From: Paenibacillus rhizosphaerae | Lineage (GTDB): Bacteria > Bacillota > Bacilli > Paenibacillales > Paenibacillaceae | NCBI RefSeq assembly: GCF_014192015.1 | Contig: NZ_JACHXJ010000002.1 | Coordinates: 1,704,989 to 1,768,988, forward strand | DNA length: 64,000 bases | Direction: 5' to 3' | In this document: positions 43,997 through 52,396 of the stretch, piece after piece | How positions within the stretch are numbered: position 1 is the first letter of the stretch | Layout: every line of letters starts with the position of its first letter | The notes under the pieces: model-generated | What the model was told of the DNA's origin: nothing | The model's input: only the letters and a program-made list of their open reading frames with translations | Databases searched by the model: none | Made by a program: the position numbers and the translations under genes

Positions 43997-44749
43997 ATGC
44001 AAAACAAATCTGTTGCCTTAGTCACCGGGGCTAATCAAGGAATTGGTCTTCAGATCGCAAAGGATCTTGTGGCACACGGCTTCACTGTACTGGTCGGGTC
44101 GCGCAATATAGAACGCGGCGAGGCTGCGGCCAAGGAGGTTGGGCCGGATGCACACGCGCTCCAGCTCGACGTGACGGATCAGGCTTCGATCGCCGCAGCG
44201 GCGGAGCGCATCCGGAGCGAAATCGGACGTCTCGACGTGCTCATCAACAACGCGGCCATCTCGCACGCGGGCAAGCCGGGCAGATCGCCCGAGGAGATCA
44301 CGAAGTCGAGCCTCCCGAGCAACGTGTCTCTCGATGAAGTGCGTGCGGTGTGGGAGACCAACGTATTCGGCGTCCTCGCCGTTACCCAGGCGATGCTACC
44401 GCTCCTGCGCGAGGCGCCAGCAGCCCGCATTGTCAACGTGTCGAGCGGCGTTGGCTCGCTGACGTTGAATTCGGACCCGTCGTTCCCCTTTCGTTCGCAC
44501 TTCAGCCCTGTCTACCCTGCGTCCAAGACAGCTCTCAACGCTATGACGCTCGCCATGGCTATCGAGCTGGAGCCGACTGGAATCAAGGTCAACGCCGTCT
44601 CCCCGGGCTACACCAAGACGAAATTCAACAACTATACGGGCACGGAGACTGTCGAGGAGGGCGCCAGCGAGGCGGTTCGCGTTGCGCTCCTTGGCTCGGA
44701 AGGCCCGACAGGTACGTTCACGCACGCAAACGGAACGTACCCGTGGTAA
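43997..44749 (+). CDS. Short-chain dehydrogenase/reductase
   Basis: The 250-residue SDR has the cofactor motif TGANQGIGLQIAKDL, then LINNAAISHAG, the serine in IVNVSSGVGSLTL, and YPASK (YxxxK), followed by VSPGYTKTKFNN. It resembles carbonyl reductases with NADPH specificity (GSRNIERGE after the second strand). AAGAAGGGAG precedes the ATG. The gene is clearly GC-richer than the divergent HxlR regulator, so target and regulator may have different origins. Two hairpin terminators follow. Confidence 0.9.
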   Translation: MQNKSVALVTGANQGIGLQIAKDLVAHGFTVLVGSRNIERGEAAAKEVGPDAHALQLDVTDQASIAAAAERIRSEIGRLDVLINNAAISHAGKPGRSPEEITKSSLPSNVSLDEVRAVWETNVFGVLAVTQAMLPLLREAPAARIVNVSSGVGSLTLNSDPSFPFRSHFSPVYPASKTALNAMTLAMAIELEPTGIKVNAVSPGYTKTKFNNYTGTETVEEGASEAVRVALLGSEGPTGTFTHANGTYPW

Positions 44750-44783
44750 TGTAGTCTCGAGGCGCTACACAACTGCTCTACAG

Positions 44784-44812
44784 GCGGACACTCATAATGT
44801 GTTCGCTTTTTT
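44784..44812 (+). terminator. Rho-independent terminator
   Basis: GCGGACAC pairs with GTGTTCGC and is followed by TTTTTT. Confidence 0.85.
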
Positions 44813-44836
44813 ATTGAACAAAGCGCTATCAAAGTA

Positions 44837-44862
44837 AAGGCCACACCTCAGGGGTGGCCTTA
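44837..44862 (+). terminator. Second hairpin
   Basis: AAGGCCACACC and GGGGTGGCCTT form a stem; the tail is A-rich, so it may act on the minus strand. Confidence 0.55.
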
Positions 44863-44948
44863 AAACTGTACGCTCATGTCCTGGCGCAAAGGACACTTAG
44901 AGCTAATGCAGAAGACACGTGCAGAATAAAAACTACTAACGTGTCGAG

Positions 44949-45148
44949 GGACAAGAACATAGTCCCATTGAGAGTCGCTATTATAGCGGCTTTTTTGTTT
45001 TATCGGAACAAGTTCTTGTCCCGAGCCCAGGACAAGAACTTGTTCCGATTACCTTAATGGACAAGAACATTGTCCGATTACCGATTAGATAAGTATCCCA
45101 ACAGCAGGGTACCCATGCAAAAATTCATTAAGCTAACGGGCAGGATAG
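44949..45148 (+). repeat. Repeat A (A9)
   Basis: Complete. The arms of its central inverted repeat read ATCGGAACAAGTTCTTG and the complement, so a T-to-A change in one arm is matched in the other (compensatory). Confidence 0.92.
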
Positions 45149-45199
45149 TTTAATAAAATTCGGCGCTTGACATGCGCAAACTATTCAAGATATATTTAG

Positions 45200-45215
45200 A
45201 TTATAGATAGCCGGC
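45200..45215 (+). promoter_or_regulatory. Probable MarR operator (site 1)
   Basis: ATTATAGATAGCCGGC, upstream of the MarR gene. Its exact reverse complement occurs at 45699-45714 upstream of the SDR gene. Confidence 0.65.
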
Positions 45216-45242
45216 AAAGTAAAAAACCGAGGGATGGTACAT

Positions 45243-45665
45243 ATGAACTCATTTAAAGATGATATAGCCTACGCTCTCATTCAGTTGATCAAAGAGCACC
45301 GCAGGCAGGCTGATGAAGCACTTAAACAGCTTGGTTTGCATGCAGCGCAAGAGTTTGTACTCTTTTTGCTCTGGGAAGAAGATGGTCTATCTCAATCTCA
45401 ACTCGCGGCTCGCCTCAAGCTAGAGCTCCCGACGATTACTAAATCAGTGCAGCGCATGGAACGTATCGGTTTGGTAAGGCGCCATGTTGACGAGAAGGAC
45501 ACACGTATTTCACGTGTCTATCTTACCGAAGCCGGACGCGAACTCTATGAGCCAGCCATGCAAGTATGGAAGAATCTCGATGCTCGCATCTGCCTCAATA
45601 TGACTGAACTTGAACAGGCATTGTTCCGTCGTTTGCTTCAACAGGGCCTGGCGAACCTTTCCTAA
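45243..45665 (+). CDS. MarR-family transcriptional regulator
   Basis: The 140-residue regulator shows the MarR winged helix: LGLHAAQEFVLFLLWEEDGL, SQSQLAARLKLELPTITKSV and QRMERIGLVRRHVDEKDTRI with the DxR wing motif. I chose the ATG at 45243 because GAGGGA lies 8 bases upstream; ATG 45234 would overlap that site. The identical 16-bp operator-like sequence flanks the gene on both sides in opposite orientation, suggesting autoregulation and control of the SDR at 45729. The ligand is unknown. Confidence 0.9.
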   Translation: MNSFKDDIAYALIQLIKEHRRQADEALKQLGLHAAQEFVLFLLWEEDGLSQSQLAARLKLELPTITKSVQRMERIGLVRRHVDEKDTRISRVYLTEAGRELYEPAMQVWKNLDARICLNMTELEQALFRRLLQQGLANLS

Positions 45666-45698
45666 AGGGAGAGTCGCCTTTTCTGGATTTTATAATTA

Positions 45699-45714
45699 GC
45701 CGGCTATCTATAAT
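45699..45714 (-). promoter_or_regulatory. Probable MarR operator (site 2)
   Basis: GCCGGCTATCTATAAT is the reverse complement of 45200-45215, placed just before the SDR start. Confidence 0.65.
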
Positions 45715-45728
45715 AAGAAAGGATGGAT

Positions 45729-46547
45729 ATGTATATGGGTATGGAAGTACTATCGATGAAGGATCGTATTGCCTTAGTGACAGGAGGTAGTCGTGGTATT
45801 GGTGCAGCAACAGCGATTCAGCTTGGACAGCACGGCGCTCGTGTGGCCGTCAACTACTACCGTAATAAAACGGCTGCTCAAGAGGTAGTAGAAACCATTG
45901 AGAGAGCTGGAGGCAAGGCACTTGCCTTTCAAGCGGATGTTACGAAGCAAGAGGAAGTTGAACAAATGGTTTCGCACGTTCGTGAGACTCTCGGGCCAAT
46001 TGATACACTGGTTCTCAATGCTCCAGCGTCAAGCAGCTCCTCTTCTGAGATTCCTGCTCACGAACAGCTTCAGGCGATCCTTGCCCCTTTCACAGCAAGT
46101 CGATGGAACATTTTGGATTCATTTGTTCGAGGTCAATTACAAGCTGCATACTATCCAAGCCAGGCGGTTCTTCCAGATATGATGACACAACAACGAGGAA
46201 GTATCATTTTCGTCAGTGCTACCCATGCTCGCCGACCAAATGAAGGAGGAATAGCAGTAGCTGTAGCCGTAGCCAAGGCCAGCGTAGAGTCGATGATGCA
46301 GCATATGGCATTGGAACTGGGGCCAGTTGGCATTCGGGTCAATACAGTAGGTGGAGGAATGATTCTTACCGATCTTAACGCCGGAGCGCCACAGGAGATA
46401 AAAAACCAGATAGCTCAAATGACTCCTTTGCGGAGGAATGGCCGACCGGAAGATGTGGCCTCTGCCATTACCTATCTGGCCTCAAATCAAGCCTCATTTG
46501 TGACCGGAGCGTATCTCACTGTAGACGGCGGAAACTTTATCATATAA
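45729..46547 (+). CDS. Short-chain dehydrogenase/reductase (FabG-like)
   Basis: The protein (about 272 residues) has TGGSRGIGAATAIQLG for the cofactor, NYYRNKTAAQEVV, and LNAPASSS where NNAG is usual. The serine lies in IIFVSATHARRP. The tyrosine of the YxxxK motif is replaced by valine (AVAVAVAKAS), which raises doubt about classical activity. The C-terminal ITYLASNQASFVTGAYLTVD GG ending is standard for FabG-like enzymes. Several in-frame ATGs occur; 45729 has AAAGGA at suitable distance. It follows the MarR gene by 63 bases and shares its operator. Confidence 0.82.
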   Translation: MYMGMEVLSMKDRIALVTGGSRGIGAATAIQLGQHGARVAVNYYRNKTAAQEVVETIERAGGKALAFQADVTKQEEVEQMVSHVRETLGPIDTLVLNAPASSSSSSEIPAHEQLQAILAPFTASRWNILDSFVRGQLQAAYYPSQAVLPDMMTQQRGSIIFVSATHARRPNEGGIAVAVAVAKASVESMMQHMALELGPVGIRVNTVGGGMILTDLNAGAPQEIKNQIAQMTPLRRNGRPEDVASAITYLASNQASFVTGAYLTVDGGNFII

Positions 46548-46596
46548 AAGATATGAAAGGAACGGCGTTTTAGTAAGCAAAGCAACAATTGTTGCG

Positions 46597-46660
46597 CTGA
46601 CGGGTACGATAGCTCAATAAAACAAGAAGGCAGCCGACCACTCGATCGACTGCAATTCAG
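46597..46660 (+). repeat. Repeat B, degenerate (B6)
   Basis: CTGACGGGTACGATAG and CTCAATAAAA, then an imperfect AGGCAGCCGACC hairpin. The second box is not recognisable. Confidence 0.7.
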
Positions 46661-46739
46661 CTGAGCCATTTGCCCAATCCCGAAAATGGGCAACTGCATA
46701 TGATGGGTGCAAACCTACTTAAAGGAGTGGTAATGTTTT

Positions 46740-46946
46740 GTACCCATATCAGCCAAATCAGGTTATCCCCGCTCAGATCGATTCATCCTGATGGAGATTA
46801 TCATTTCTTCTTCGCTAGGGATTTTTCTTGGGGAATTTTAGGTCATCCATGGGAAGAAACAATTACTATCTAACGGTGAAAAGCTTATAAATTGTTTGTT
46901 AAAAGAACAACCGTTAATGCTACACAAAGTGGTTCAACAAGGGTAA
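46740..46946 (+). pseudogene. DUF2716-like protein remnant
   Basis: The frames read LYPYQPNQVIPAQIDS, then after a shift PDGDYHFFFARDFSWGILGH and PWEETITI. After another one-base insertion they continue YGEKLINCLLKEQPLMLHKV to a stop at 46944-46946. The text resembles the C-terminal end of DUF2716 proteins (PDGDYY, GHPW). At least two frameshifts and the loss of the N-terminus make it a pseudogene. It lies between repeats B6 and B7. Confidence 0.5.
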
Positions 46947-46969
46947 GATATCGACTAATGTTTATTGAA

Positions 46970-47055
46970 CTAACGGGGAACGATAGTTCAATAAACACCT
47001 ATGATGAAGCTGCCGACAAGATCGGTGGCTTCATTACGTTAACAGGCAGGATAGT
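46970..47055 (+). repeat. Repeat B (B7)
   Basis: Box CTAACGGGGAACGATAG, TTCAATAAA, hairpin GAAGCTGCCGA/TCGGTGGCTTC, then variant box TTAACAGGCAGGATAG. Confidence 0.88.
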
Positions 47056-47169
47056 GAAAAAAGTAAAAATCAACACTTCATCGCAGGGGATAGATGGAAA
47101 ATATAGAAAGATGGAAGTAGTTCGTTGTCAGATGGCATCTATATAAAAAAGAGTGAAGGGGAGGAAAAC

Positions 47170-47907
47170 ATGGAGACAATCAAAGACAATGATCCGATAG
47201 TCGTGGCGGTCACCCATATGATTCACGCCGGGGATGTAGAGGCTCTGCGTCGCTTGCTCGATGAAAACCCTATGCTTGCACCAGCCAGGATTGTAAACGA
47301 CAAGGGTGGGTCAAGCACTTTTCTTCATGCGGTCACTGACTGGCCCGGGTACTTTCCCAATGGCCCGGTGATCGTTAAAATGTTTGTTGATGCGGGTGCC
47401 GACCCCAATGGCCCGATAACTGGTTCATGGCATTCTGAGACTCCCCTGCACTGGGCAGCAAGCAACGATGACGTTGACGTGGCTGAAGCTTTGATTGATG
47501 CTGGAGCGGACATTGGGGTACTTGGTGGTTCTATCGCTGAAGGCACTCTCTTGGACAATGCAGTTGGTTATGGCTGTTGGAACGTGGCTCGGCTTTTAGT
47601 CGCGCAGGGCGCCCGTGTCGACAGGCTTTGGCACGCCGCGGCCCTAGGGTTGATGTCTCGGGTTGAGTAACTTTTAAGTCATGATTCGTCATCAACTCCA
47701 GATCAAATAAACCATGCGTTCTGGCAAGCGTGCCATGGAGGACAACGTCGTGTGGCTGAATTTCTACTCTCCAAAGGAGCTGACATCAATGGGATTCCTG
47801 ATTACACGGCTCAGATGCCACTCGATACAGCAGCCAGTCTTGATACCCGAAGGGACACAATGATCACTTGGCTGAAAAGAAAAGGGGCTAAATCGTCTGG
47901 GCTATAA
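47170..47907 (+). pseudogene. Ankyrin-repeat protein with one in-frame stop
   Basis: The frame runs from an ATG at 47170 (GGGGAGGA upstream) through ankyrin units such as VEALRRLLDENPMLAPARI, VIVKMFVDAGADPNGP, ETPLHWAASNDDVDVAEALI and VARLLVAQGARVDRL. An in-frame TAA at 47668-47670 interrupts it after SRVE. The same frame then continues with LLSHDSSSTPDQINHAFWQA, RRVAEFLLSKGADINGIPDY and TMITWLKRKGAKSSGL to a TAA at 47907. A single C-to-T change (CAA to TAA, giving VEQLL) would explain the lesion in a 245-residue protein. Ankyrin repeats bind partner proteins; the partner is unknown. Confidence 0.85.
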
Positions 47908-47931
47908 GAGATGAACGAGTGCCTCATAACG

Positions 47932-47990
47932 CTAACGGGAAACGTTGGCTCAAGAAAAAGGAGTATTCGCCGGCGCCAGCTACTCTTTTT
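47932..47990 (+). repeat. Repeat B, first box plus hairpin (B8)
   Basis: CTAACGGGAAACGTTGG, then a hairpin AAGGAGTA/TACTCTT with a T-run. The second box is absent. Confidence 0.75.
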
Positions 47991-48180
47991 TTATACTGCA
48001 TATTTAAACGTGTAGGCTTCGCTCATGTAGAATTCATCACCGATCTTGACTGCAAAGTTGTAATTTCAACGATTTTCAGGATTTTTTAAAAAAGATACAA
48101 CAGCTGGAGGAAATGGCCCAACACTTACGGAACTAAAAATACAATGCTTATTTTAACGCACAGTAATCAACCAACTCAAC

Positions 48181-48215
48181 CACGGTTAACCGTACATGTT
48201 CTTGTCGTCTTACAT
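48181..48215 (-). repeat. Repeat A diverged subtype, inverted fragment (A13)
   Basis: On the minus strand it reads GTAAGACGACAAGAACATGT followed by ACGGTTAACCGTG, matching the starts of A2 and A3. It is the only A-type sequence on the minus strand. Confidence 0.6.
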
Positions 48216-48264
48216 GAGCTCTGTCATGCACCCCCAAGTTAGCATACGCCTTTTTAGTATAACC

Positions 48265-48296
48265 AAGGCTGCCGTTTTTTTTAAAGCGGCAGCCTT
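48265..48296 (-). terminator. Rho-independent terminator of lipoprotein gene
   Basis: AAGGCTGCCG and CGGCAGCCTT form a perfect stem; the loop is T-rich. Confidence 0.75.
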
Positions 48297-48316
48297 GTCG
48301 AAATTTCAATATGAGG

Positions 48317-48757
48317 TTACAATCCCAAATTTTCGATCCTGTTCATTAAGCTTGTAATATCGCTGATCGTTGAGATAATCGGTGAATTCTGCAGCTGATC
48401 GAGCGCCACATTACCGCTAGCCAATACTTGATTGATCTCGTCTAACAGCATTTGATTTTTTTCGACTAATTGTTGGTGAAGATCCTTGGCAATGGCCGGG
48501 GCATCAATCAGATTATATTGTTCGATTTCTTTCTTTAATGCCGTTAATTGATCTTCTAGCTGCTGCTTGGTTTCGGGATTAGTTGCGGCATCTTGGATCT
48601 TTTGAGGGGCTTGTTCAGCGAAAACGGCCAGGTTATTTAAGTGTTCCTTAGTTTGATCGGCGTATTGCAGGGAGTTGTTTGCTTCTTGGAAAAAAGAACA
48701 CGCGCTTAGCGTCATCGTTGACAGAACCAGTAATAGTATCATCATCAATTTCCTCAT
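48317..48757 (-). CDS. Small lipoprotein (DUF6376-like)
   Basis: The 146-residue protein has a lipoprotein signal MRKLMMILLLVLSTMTLSAC with the lipobox LSAC and Cys20. The mature part is helical and rich in glutamine (ANNSLQYADQTKEHLNNLAV, QQLEDQLTALKKEIEQYNL) and ends with a hydrophobic ISDITSLMNRIENLGL. It resembles the DUF6376 lipoproteins of Bacillus-like bacteria, whose function is not established. AAGAGG precedes the ATG. It has its own terminator and is not flanked by a B box on its 5' side. Confidence 0.8.
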   Translation of the reverse strand: MRKLMMILLLVLSTMTLSACSFFQEANNSLQYADQTKEHLNNLAVFAEQAPQKIQDAATNPETKQQLEDQLTALKKEIEQYNLIDAPAIAKDLHQQLVEKNQMLLDEINQVLASGNVALDQLQNSPIISTISDITSLMNRIENLGL

Positions 48758-48910
48758 GGAATGACCTCTTCCTTTCCTTACGTTAACTTTTGCTTTATTT
48801 TTACATTTTTACGTATTAGGAGGAAAAGGGTTTCATCGGCGTTGTTGAGGTCACTCCGGTTTCCGTCAACGTCTGACGCGCGTCCCGTCCATTAGGAAGC
48901 CCATACTGAG

Positions 48911-49057
48911 ATGGATAAACATACGATTTACCATATTGCCGAACGAGTCGGTGTTTTACCGTCCACGGTATCGAGAGCGTTATCGGGAAGAGGGTACTGC
49001 GGGGCCAAGACGAAGAGCAAAATTATCGCTGCGACAAAGGAACTGAAGAGGAAATAA
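48911..49057 (+). pseudogene. LacI-family HTH N-terminal fragment
   Basis: The 48-codon frame reads MDKHTIYHIAERVGVLPSTV and then SRALSGRGYCGAKTKSKI. This is the LacI headpiece with its recognition helix (VLPSTVSRALSGRG) and the beginning of the hinge. A stop follows where a complete member would continue for about 280 residues. No ribosome binding site is evident. It is a truncated regulator; a free headpiece would lack dimerisation. Confidence 0.7.
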
Positions 49058-49338
49058 GCTAACTAGAGATATTAGTACAGAATTTAAACTACCCTATTAT
49101 TTTTTTTGTTGTTTTTAAATGTATAGAACATCTGTGATAACTCATAGTTCAAGTGCACTGTTGTTTCCAAATAAACTTAAATGTTCAAGGTTGTTTAGTT
49201 GCAATTTTTATTTTCCTCCTGAAAAAGTTGGGTTACAAACTTTGCCGTAGTTGTAGATGATAAAAAAAGAGAAACTGTAAGAAATTTCAGTTACATAGAT
49301 TTTTTAACTTCTTCATTACTACTCTTATATTTACGACG

Positions 49339-49834
49339 ATGGTATTCAGTACAAACGTGGCGGAGAAATCGCAGGCTGCCAGTGGGACCGCTATGCAGGC
49401 GCAGACAGGCGATCAACTGTATCCGATTGAAGTTAACGGAAAATACGGTTTCATCAACGGCAAAGGCAAAGGAGATCATCGAGGCGGTGTACGACGGATA
49501 CGGGTATTCAGGAGTATCCAGAGGGGCGGTGTATGTCGAGGACCATGCGGTTAAAAAGCAATATTACTTCAGTTCGGCGGGCAGCGAGCTGTTCGAATAT
49601 ATGCTGAGAGGTGCCAGCGTTCTTTTTAATGACCGTGCGCTGTATACGACGCAGGTTCAGGACGCTGACGGAGGTACGGCGACACGGTACGGATATATAG
49701 ACAGCCATGGCAAGGTGAGCATACAGCCCATCTACGCCCAGGCGTCTAATTTCTCCGAAGGTCTAGCTCGGGTCAATAAGATATTAAGTTTTATTAAGTC
49801 CGATCAGGATTACTCGGCATTTAAGAAATTATAA
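49339..49834 (+). pseudogene. WG (KWG)-repeat protein, frameshifted and truncated
   Basis: A first frame reads TGDQLYPIEVNGKYGFINGK and then breaks near 49467. A second frame continues EIIEAVYDGYGYSGVSRGAV, YYFSSAGSELFEYMLRGAS and YGYIDSHGKVSIQPIYAQAS. The units GKYGFI and YGYIDSHGKVSI-P-Y are WG/KWG repeats. Upstream in-frame text (FFNFFITTLIFTTMVFSTNV) looks like a signal peptide without a start codon. After 49790 the sequence loses similarity and repeat A10 begins at 49869. It is a pseudogene of a secreted repeat protein. Confidence 0.75.
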
Positions 49835-49868
49835 GTAAAAGAGAAATTAGTGGTTCCTTGGTGTCGAG

Positions 49869-50059
49869 GGACAAGAACATGGTCCCAATGAAGTCGCTAT
49901 TTTAGCGGCTTTTTTATTTTATCAGTCAAATTTTTGTCCCGAGTCGAGGACAAGAACTTGTACCTTTTGCCGTAATGGACAAGAACATGTTCCGATTACC
50001 AATTAGATAAATATCTAACTGAATTTTAAAGCTATTCATTAAGCTAAAGGGCAGGATAG
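49869..50059 (+). repeat. Repeat A (A10)
   Basis: GGACAAGAACATGGTCCC start, hairpin with T-run, decayed left arm of the central inverted repeat, and final box CTAAAGGGCAGGATAG. Confidence 0.88.
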
Positions 50060-50236
50060 TTTAATTCCATATTTAGTGAGTAGGACCTTTTTTGGGATGT
50101 AATAGACCTGCTATAATTTTTGTAGATAGTAAGCCATTCAAATGATATGGGGTGCATTGGTTACGAAATGGAAAGGAAGTTTTTTAACGAGATTCATAGA
50201 TTACTACTACCCGACTAATATTTCAGGTTACTACTG

Positions 50237-50428
50237 ATGAAGAGGCTGTATCTCTTGATACCACTTGTCATTTTAGTTATCACAACATTTGTAATGAGTT
50301 TGATATTCTCCGAGTACTTTCATAAAAATGGACTTTCTGCAAGAGCAACTACACTTGTACCGATCATTTCAGTCGTTAGCTTCCTAATTGGTTATTTGTC
50401 CGCTTTGATTTTCAAAAAATCCAAGTAA
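50237..50428 (+). CDS. Small two-helix membrane protein
   Basis: The 63-residue product begins MKRLYLLIPLVILVITTFVM, a first helix, has a short hydrophilic middle (FSEYFHKNGLSARATT) and a second helix VPIISVVSFLIGYLSALIF before a lysine tail. The ribosome binding site is weak (CAGG). It lies between A10 and B9 and thus fills one repeat-bounded module. No family was recognised. Confidence 0.55.
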   Translation: MKRLYLLIPLVILVITTFVMSLIFSEYFHKNGLSARATTLVPIISVVSFLIGYLSALIFKKSK

Positions 50429-50541
50429 ATAGAATAGTATGTAAAATTATTATCTCTATCGGCATCCTCGGCAACATCAGGACCACTGACTCCTGTACAT
50501 GTTCCCTACGGGTAAACTTGCCGCATCGACAGCTTGTTAAG

Positions 50542-50627
50542 CTAACGGGGAACGATAGCTCAATAAATACTCAAATACGCGGCTGCCGTATGATCGGCAG
50601 CCGCGTTGTGCTAACGGGCAGGATACT
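50542..50627 (+). repeat. Repeat B (B9)
   Basis: Box CTAACGGGGAACGATAG, hairpin GCGGCTGCCG/CGGCAGCCGC, box CTAACGGGCAGGATAC. Nearly identical to B4. Confidence 0.92.
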
Positions 50628-50720
50628 TCCAATTGCTGTATAATTAATATGCGAAATGGTTTGGTATAAGGGATCCAGTTTGCGAAGCTGGATCAAATGC
50701 TTCAGGGTGGAGGTGCTCCG

Positions 50721-51017
50721 GTGGATGAAAAGTCCATTGCTCAGCTTTACGTAATGATGGCAAAGATTCCGGAAGAAGGCGTAGAGAAATTTAATGATTA
50801 TGAAAGTCATGTACTACCTTTACTTAATGAGCACGGCGCGAAATTGGAAAGAAGACTCCAAAGCCCTGATCGTCTCATTGAGATTCATATCATCTGGTTT
50901 CCATCTTCCCAATCGTTTGAGAATTATTGTACAGACCCTAAGCGCAACGAGCATATCTATCTTCTTGTTGAATCAGGCGCTGAGATTGAGTTAAGGGTGA
51001 TGAAAGACTTGAAGTAA
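50721..51017 (+). CDS. Small dimeric alpha/beta-barrel protein (DUF1330-like), copy 2
   Basis: The 98-residue protein starts at a GTG with AGGTG 6 bases upstream and reads MDEKSIAQLYVMMAKIPEEG, FNDYESHVLPLLNEHGAKLE, RLIEIHIIWFPSSQSFENYC and HIYLLVESGAEIELRVMKDL. Its length, the Tyr-glu central helix and the strand IHIIWFPS before another helix fit the DUF1330/EthD-like ferredoxin barrels. These dimerise and often act on small aromatic or oxidised compounds. It is intact, unlike the duplicate at 36606. The whole module with its B repeats is duplicated. Confidence 0.7.
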   Translation: MDEKSIAQLYVMMAKIPEEGVEKFNDYESHVLPLLNEHGAKLERRLQSPDRLIEIHIIWFPSSQSFENYCTDPKRNEHIYLLVESGAEIELRVMKDLK

Positions 51018-51021
51018 TAAG

Positions 51022-51105
51022 CTAAACGATAGCTCAATGAAGACATTTGAAGGCAGCCGCCACAAAAGCCGATTGCCTTTTTCTTAAACTAACGGGCAGA
51101 ATATT
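51022..51105 (+). repeat. Repeat B (B10)
   Basis: Shortened first box CTAAACGATAG with CTCAATGAAG, a GGCAGCCGCC/GATTGCC hairpin, then box CTAACGGGCAGAATATT. Confidence 0.8.
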
Positions 51106-51118
51106 TTAAATTTTACGC

Positions 51119-51211
51119 GTGATCCTTATCCTGCTGCTCATTTACAGAACGATTGGGAAAAAGCATATTGCAAAAATGGAAGAAGAGCCTTCTAATAATA
51201 AGATGAAGTAA
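51119..51211 (+). pseudogene. Membrane-protein C-terminal scrap
   Basis: A short frame reads VILILLLIYRTIGKKHIAKM and ends EEEPSNNKMK at a stop. It looks like the last helix and tail of a membrane protein, perhaps an exporter co-transcribed with the TetR fragment that follows. There is no start signal. Confidence 0.35.
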
Positions 51212-51219
51212 AGAATTAA

Positions 51220-51420
51220 CAAGAACAAAAAAGCATTCTGTATAAACCACAAAAAAACGATTCGGATAAGGAATCGCTTCGAATAGCAGCAGCGCTTATT
51301 AGTTGGGGAATATATGGCGCAACGATTGATTGGCAACAAAACAGTACTCTAACAGCCGAAGAATACATTCAATTGGCGGTACCGCATATTTCGAATGGAA
51401 TCGATTCCCTTTACCGTTAG
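51220..51420 (+). pseudogene. TetR-family C-terminal fragment
   Basis: The frame has no start codon and reads DSDKESLRIAAALISWGIYG, then ATIDWQQNSTLTAEEYIQLA to a stop at 51420. The ISWGIYGATIDW pattern followed by an Ala-Glu-Glu helix is typical of the last two helices of TetR regulators. The DNA-binding half is missing. The first bases (GAATTAACAAGAAC) recur at 36949, showing that this fragment lay next to copy 1 too. Confidence 0.6.
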
Positions 51421-51883
51421 CATATTTGCCTCACTTTACGACGTTTGTCGGATATACAACTTGACTCCTGTAATGTTGGTTGCGACTATAAGGTTAACAA
51501 GATAACCTTTGTGTATGCCCATTTGCTTTACTCACATTTCAGGAGGTGTACTTAATGAAAATAGAAGTATGGTCTTTTGACTAGATCGGAGGGGACAGCC
51601 CGCGTGCAGCAGTCGTCATGGAAATGGCCGACATCGAACCCCAACAGCTTGAGATGTGCCTCGCTCAGACGTGCGAACCCGCGCTCCGCCAAGCTGATCA
51701 GGTGCCCTGGTGTTGAAAAGCACATCCAACATTGATCCTACCCTTTGCATAAGCACCTATTTTATTGCATAGTTAGTTACTGATGTTACGCACATATCTT
51801 AAAAAACGCTAAAGGGGTCCCTTCCCTCTTGCATGGGAAGGTTACCCACGCGCCCCACGCCATTACGATAGGAGGAAACCCCA
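51421..51883. other. Stretch of gene scraps
   Basis: At 51555 an AGGAGG-preceded ATG begins MKIEVWS, the usual start of FrnE/DsbA-type oxidoreductases, but stops after nine codons. The following 150 bases carry minus-strand coding-like text (HLISLAERGFARLSEAHLKL) of unknown family. The AGGAGG at 51870 belongs to the SnoaL-like gene. Confidence 0.35.
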
Positions 51884-52258
51884 ATGAACGGGAATGTAGA
51901 CGTTCTCAAACGCATGTATGAACGCTTCAACTCGAGAGACATCGACGGCGTCCTTGCCGCACTCGCTGACGACGTCGCTTGGGCTAACGGAATGGACGGC
52001 GGCCACGTTTACGGCCGCGAGGCCGTTCGAGAATACTGGACACGCCAGTGGGCCATCGTCAGTCCGCACGTCGAGCCTGTAAGCTTCGACAAGGCTGCGG
52101 ACGGGTCGGTTGTCGTGAAGGTCCAACAGACCGTTTGCGATCTCGAAGGCAGGCCACTGCAGGATCAAACGCATGGGCTGCAGGACAAGGTGGTCGGGCA
52201 CGTGTTCCGCTTTCAGGAGGGCAAGGTCACCCGCTTCGACATTCAAGACGCCTCCTAG
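51884..52258 (+). CDS. SnoaL-like / NTF2-fold protein
   Basis: The 124-residue protein reads MNGNVDVLKRMYERFNSRDI, then DGVLAALADDVAWANGMDGG and YGREAVREYWTRQWAIVSPH, finishing HVFRFQEGKVTRFDIQDAS. This is the SnoaL_2 pattern of a small alpha+beta cone often acting as isomerase, hydrolase or ligand carrier. AGGAGGAAACCCCA precedes the ATG. It is GC-rich compared with its surroundings. A hairpin terminator follows at 52322. Its substrate is unknown. Confidence 0.85.
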   Translation: MNGNVDVLKRMYERFNSRDIDGVLAALADDVAWANGMDGGHVYGREAVREYWTRQWAIVSPHVEPVSFDKAADGSVVVKVQQTVCDLEGRPLQDQTHGLQDKVVGHVFRFQEGKVTRFDIQDAS

Positions 52259-52321
52259 GTGCCTGGAGGCCGTTGAAGAACTATCGGTTTTCATTTTTGA
52301 CGGCAAGTCTACCCCAAAAAA

Positions 52322-52367
52322 AAGACATCTACTCCCAGGTTTTTAGGGTGGATGTCTTCTTTTTTTG
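52322..52367 (+). terminator. Rho-independent terminator
   Basis: AAGACATC pairs with GATGTCTT across a 21-base interior and is followed by CTTTTTTT. Confidence 0.75.
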
Positions 52368-52396
52368 CACGATTAAGAGGCTCTGACTGGCTATCC

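Larger units (their letters stand above)
47991..48316. other. Intergenic stretch with repeat fragment
   Basis: It holds a short coding-like scrap (DFQDFLKKIQQLEEMAQHL, 48069-48137), a reversed fragment of the diverged A subtype at 48181-48215, and the terminator of the lipoprotein gene. Confidence 0.4.

Noticed and set aside
51863..52306. 147-codon frame opposite to the SnoaL-like gene
   Set aside because: The plus-strand gene has a strong ribosome binding site and a recognisable fold; the minus-strand frame is its GC-rich shadow.
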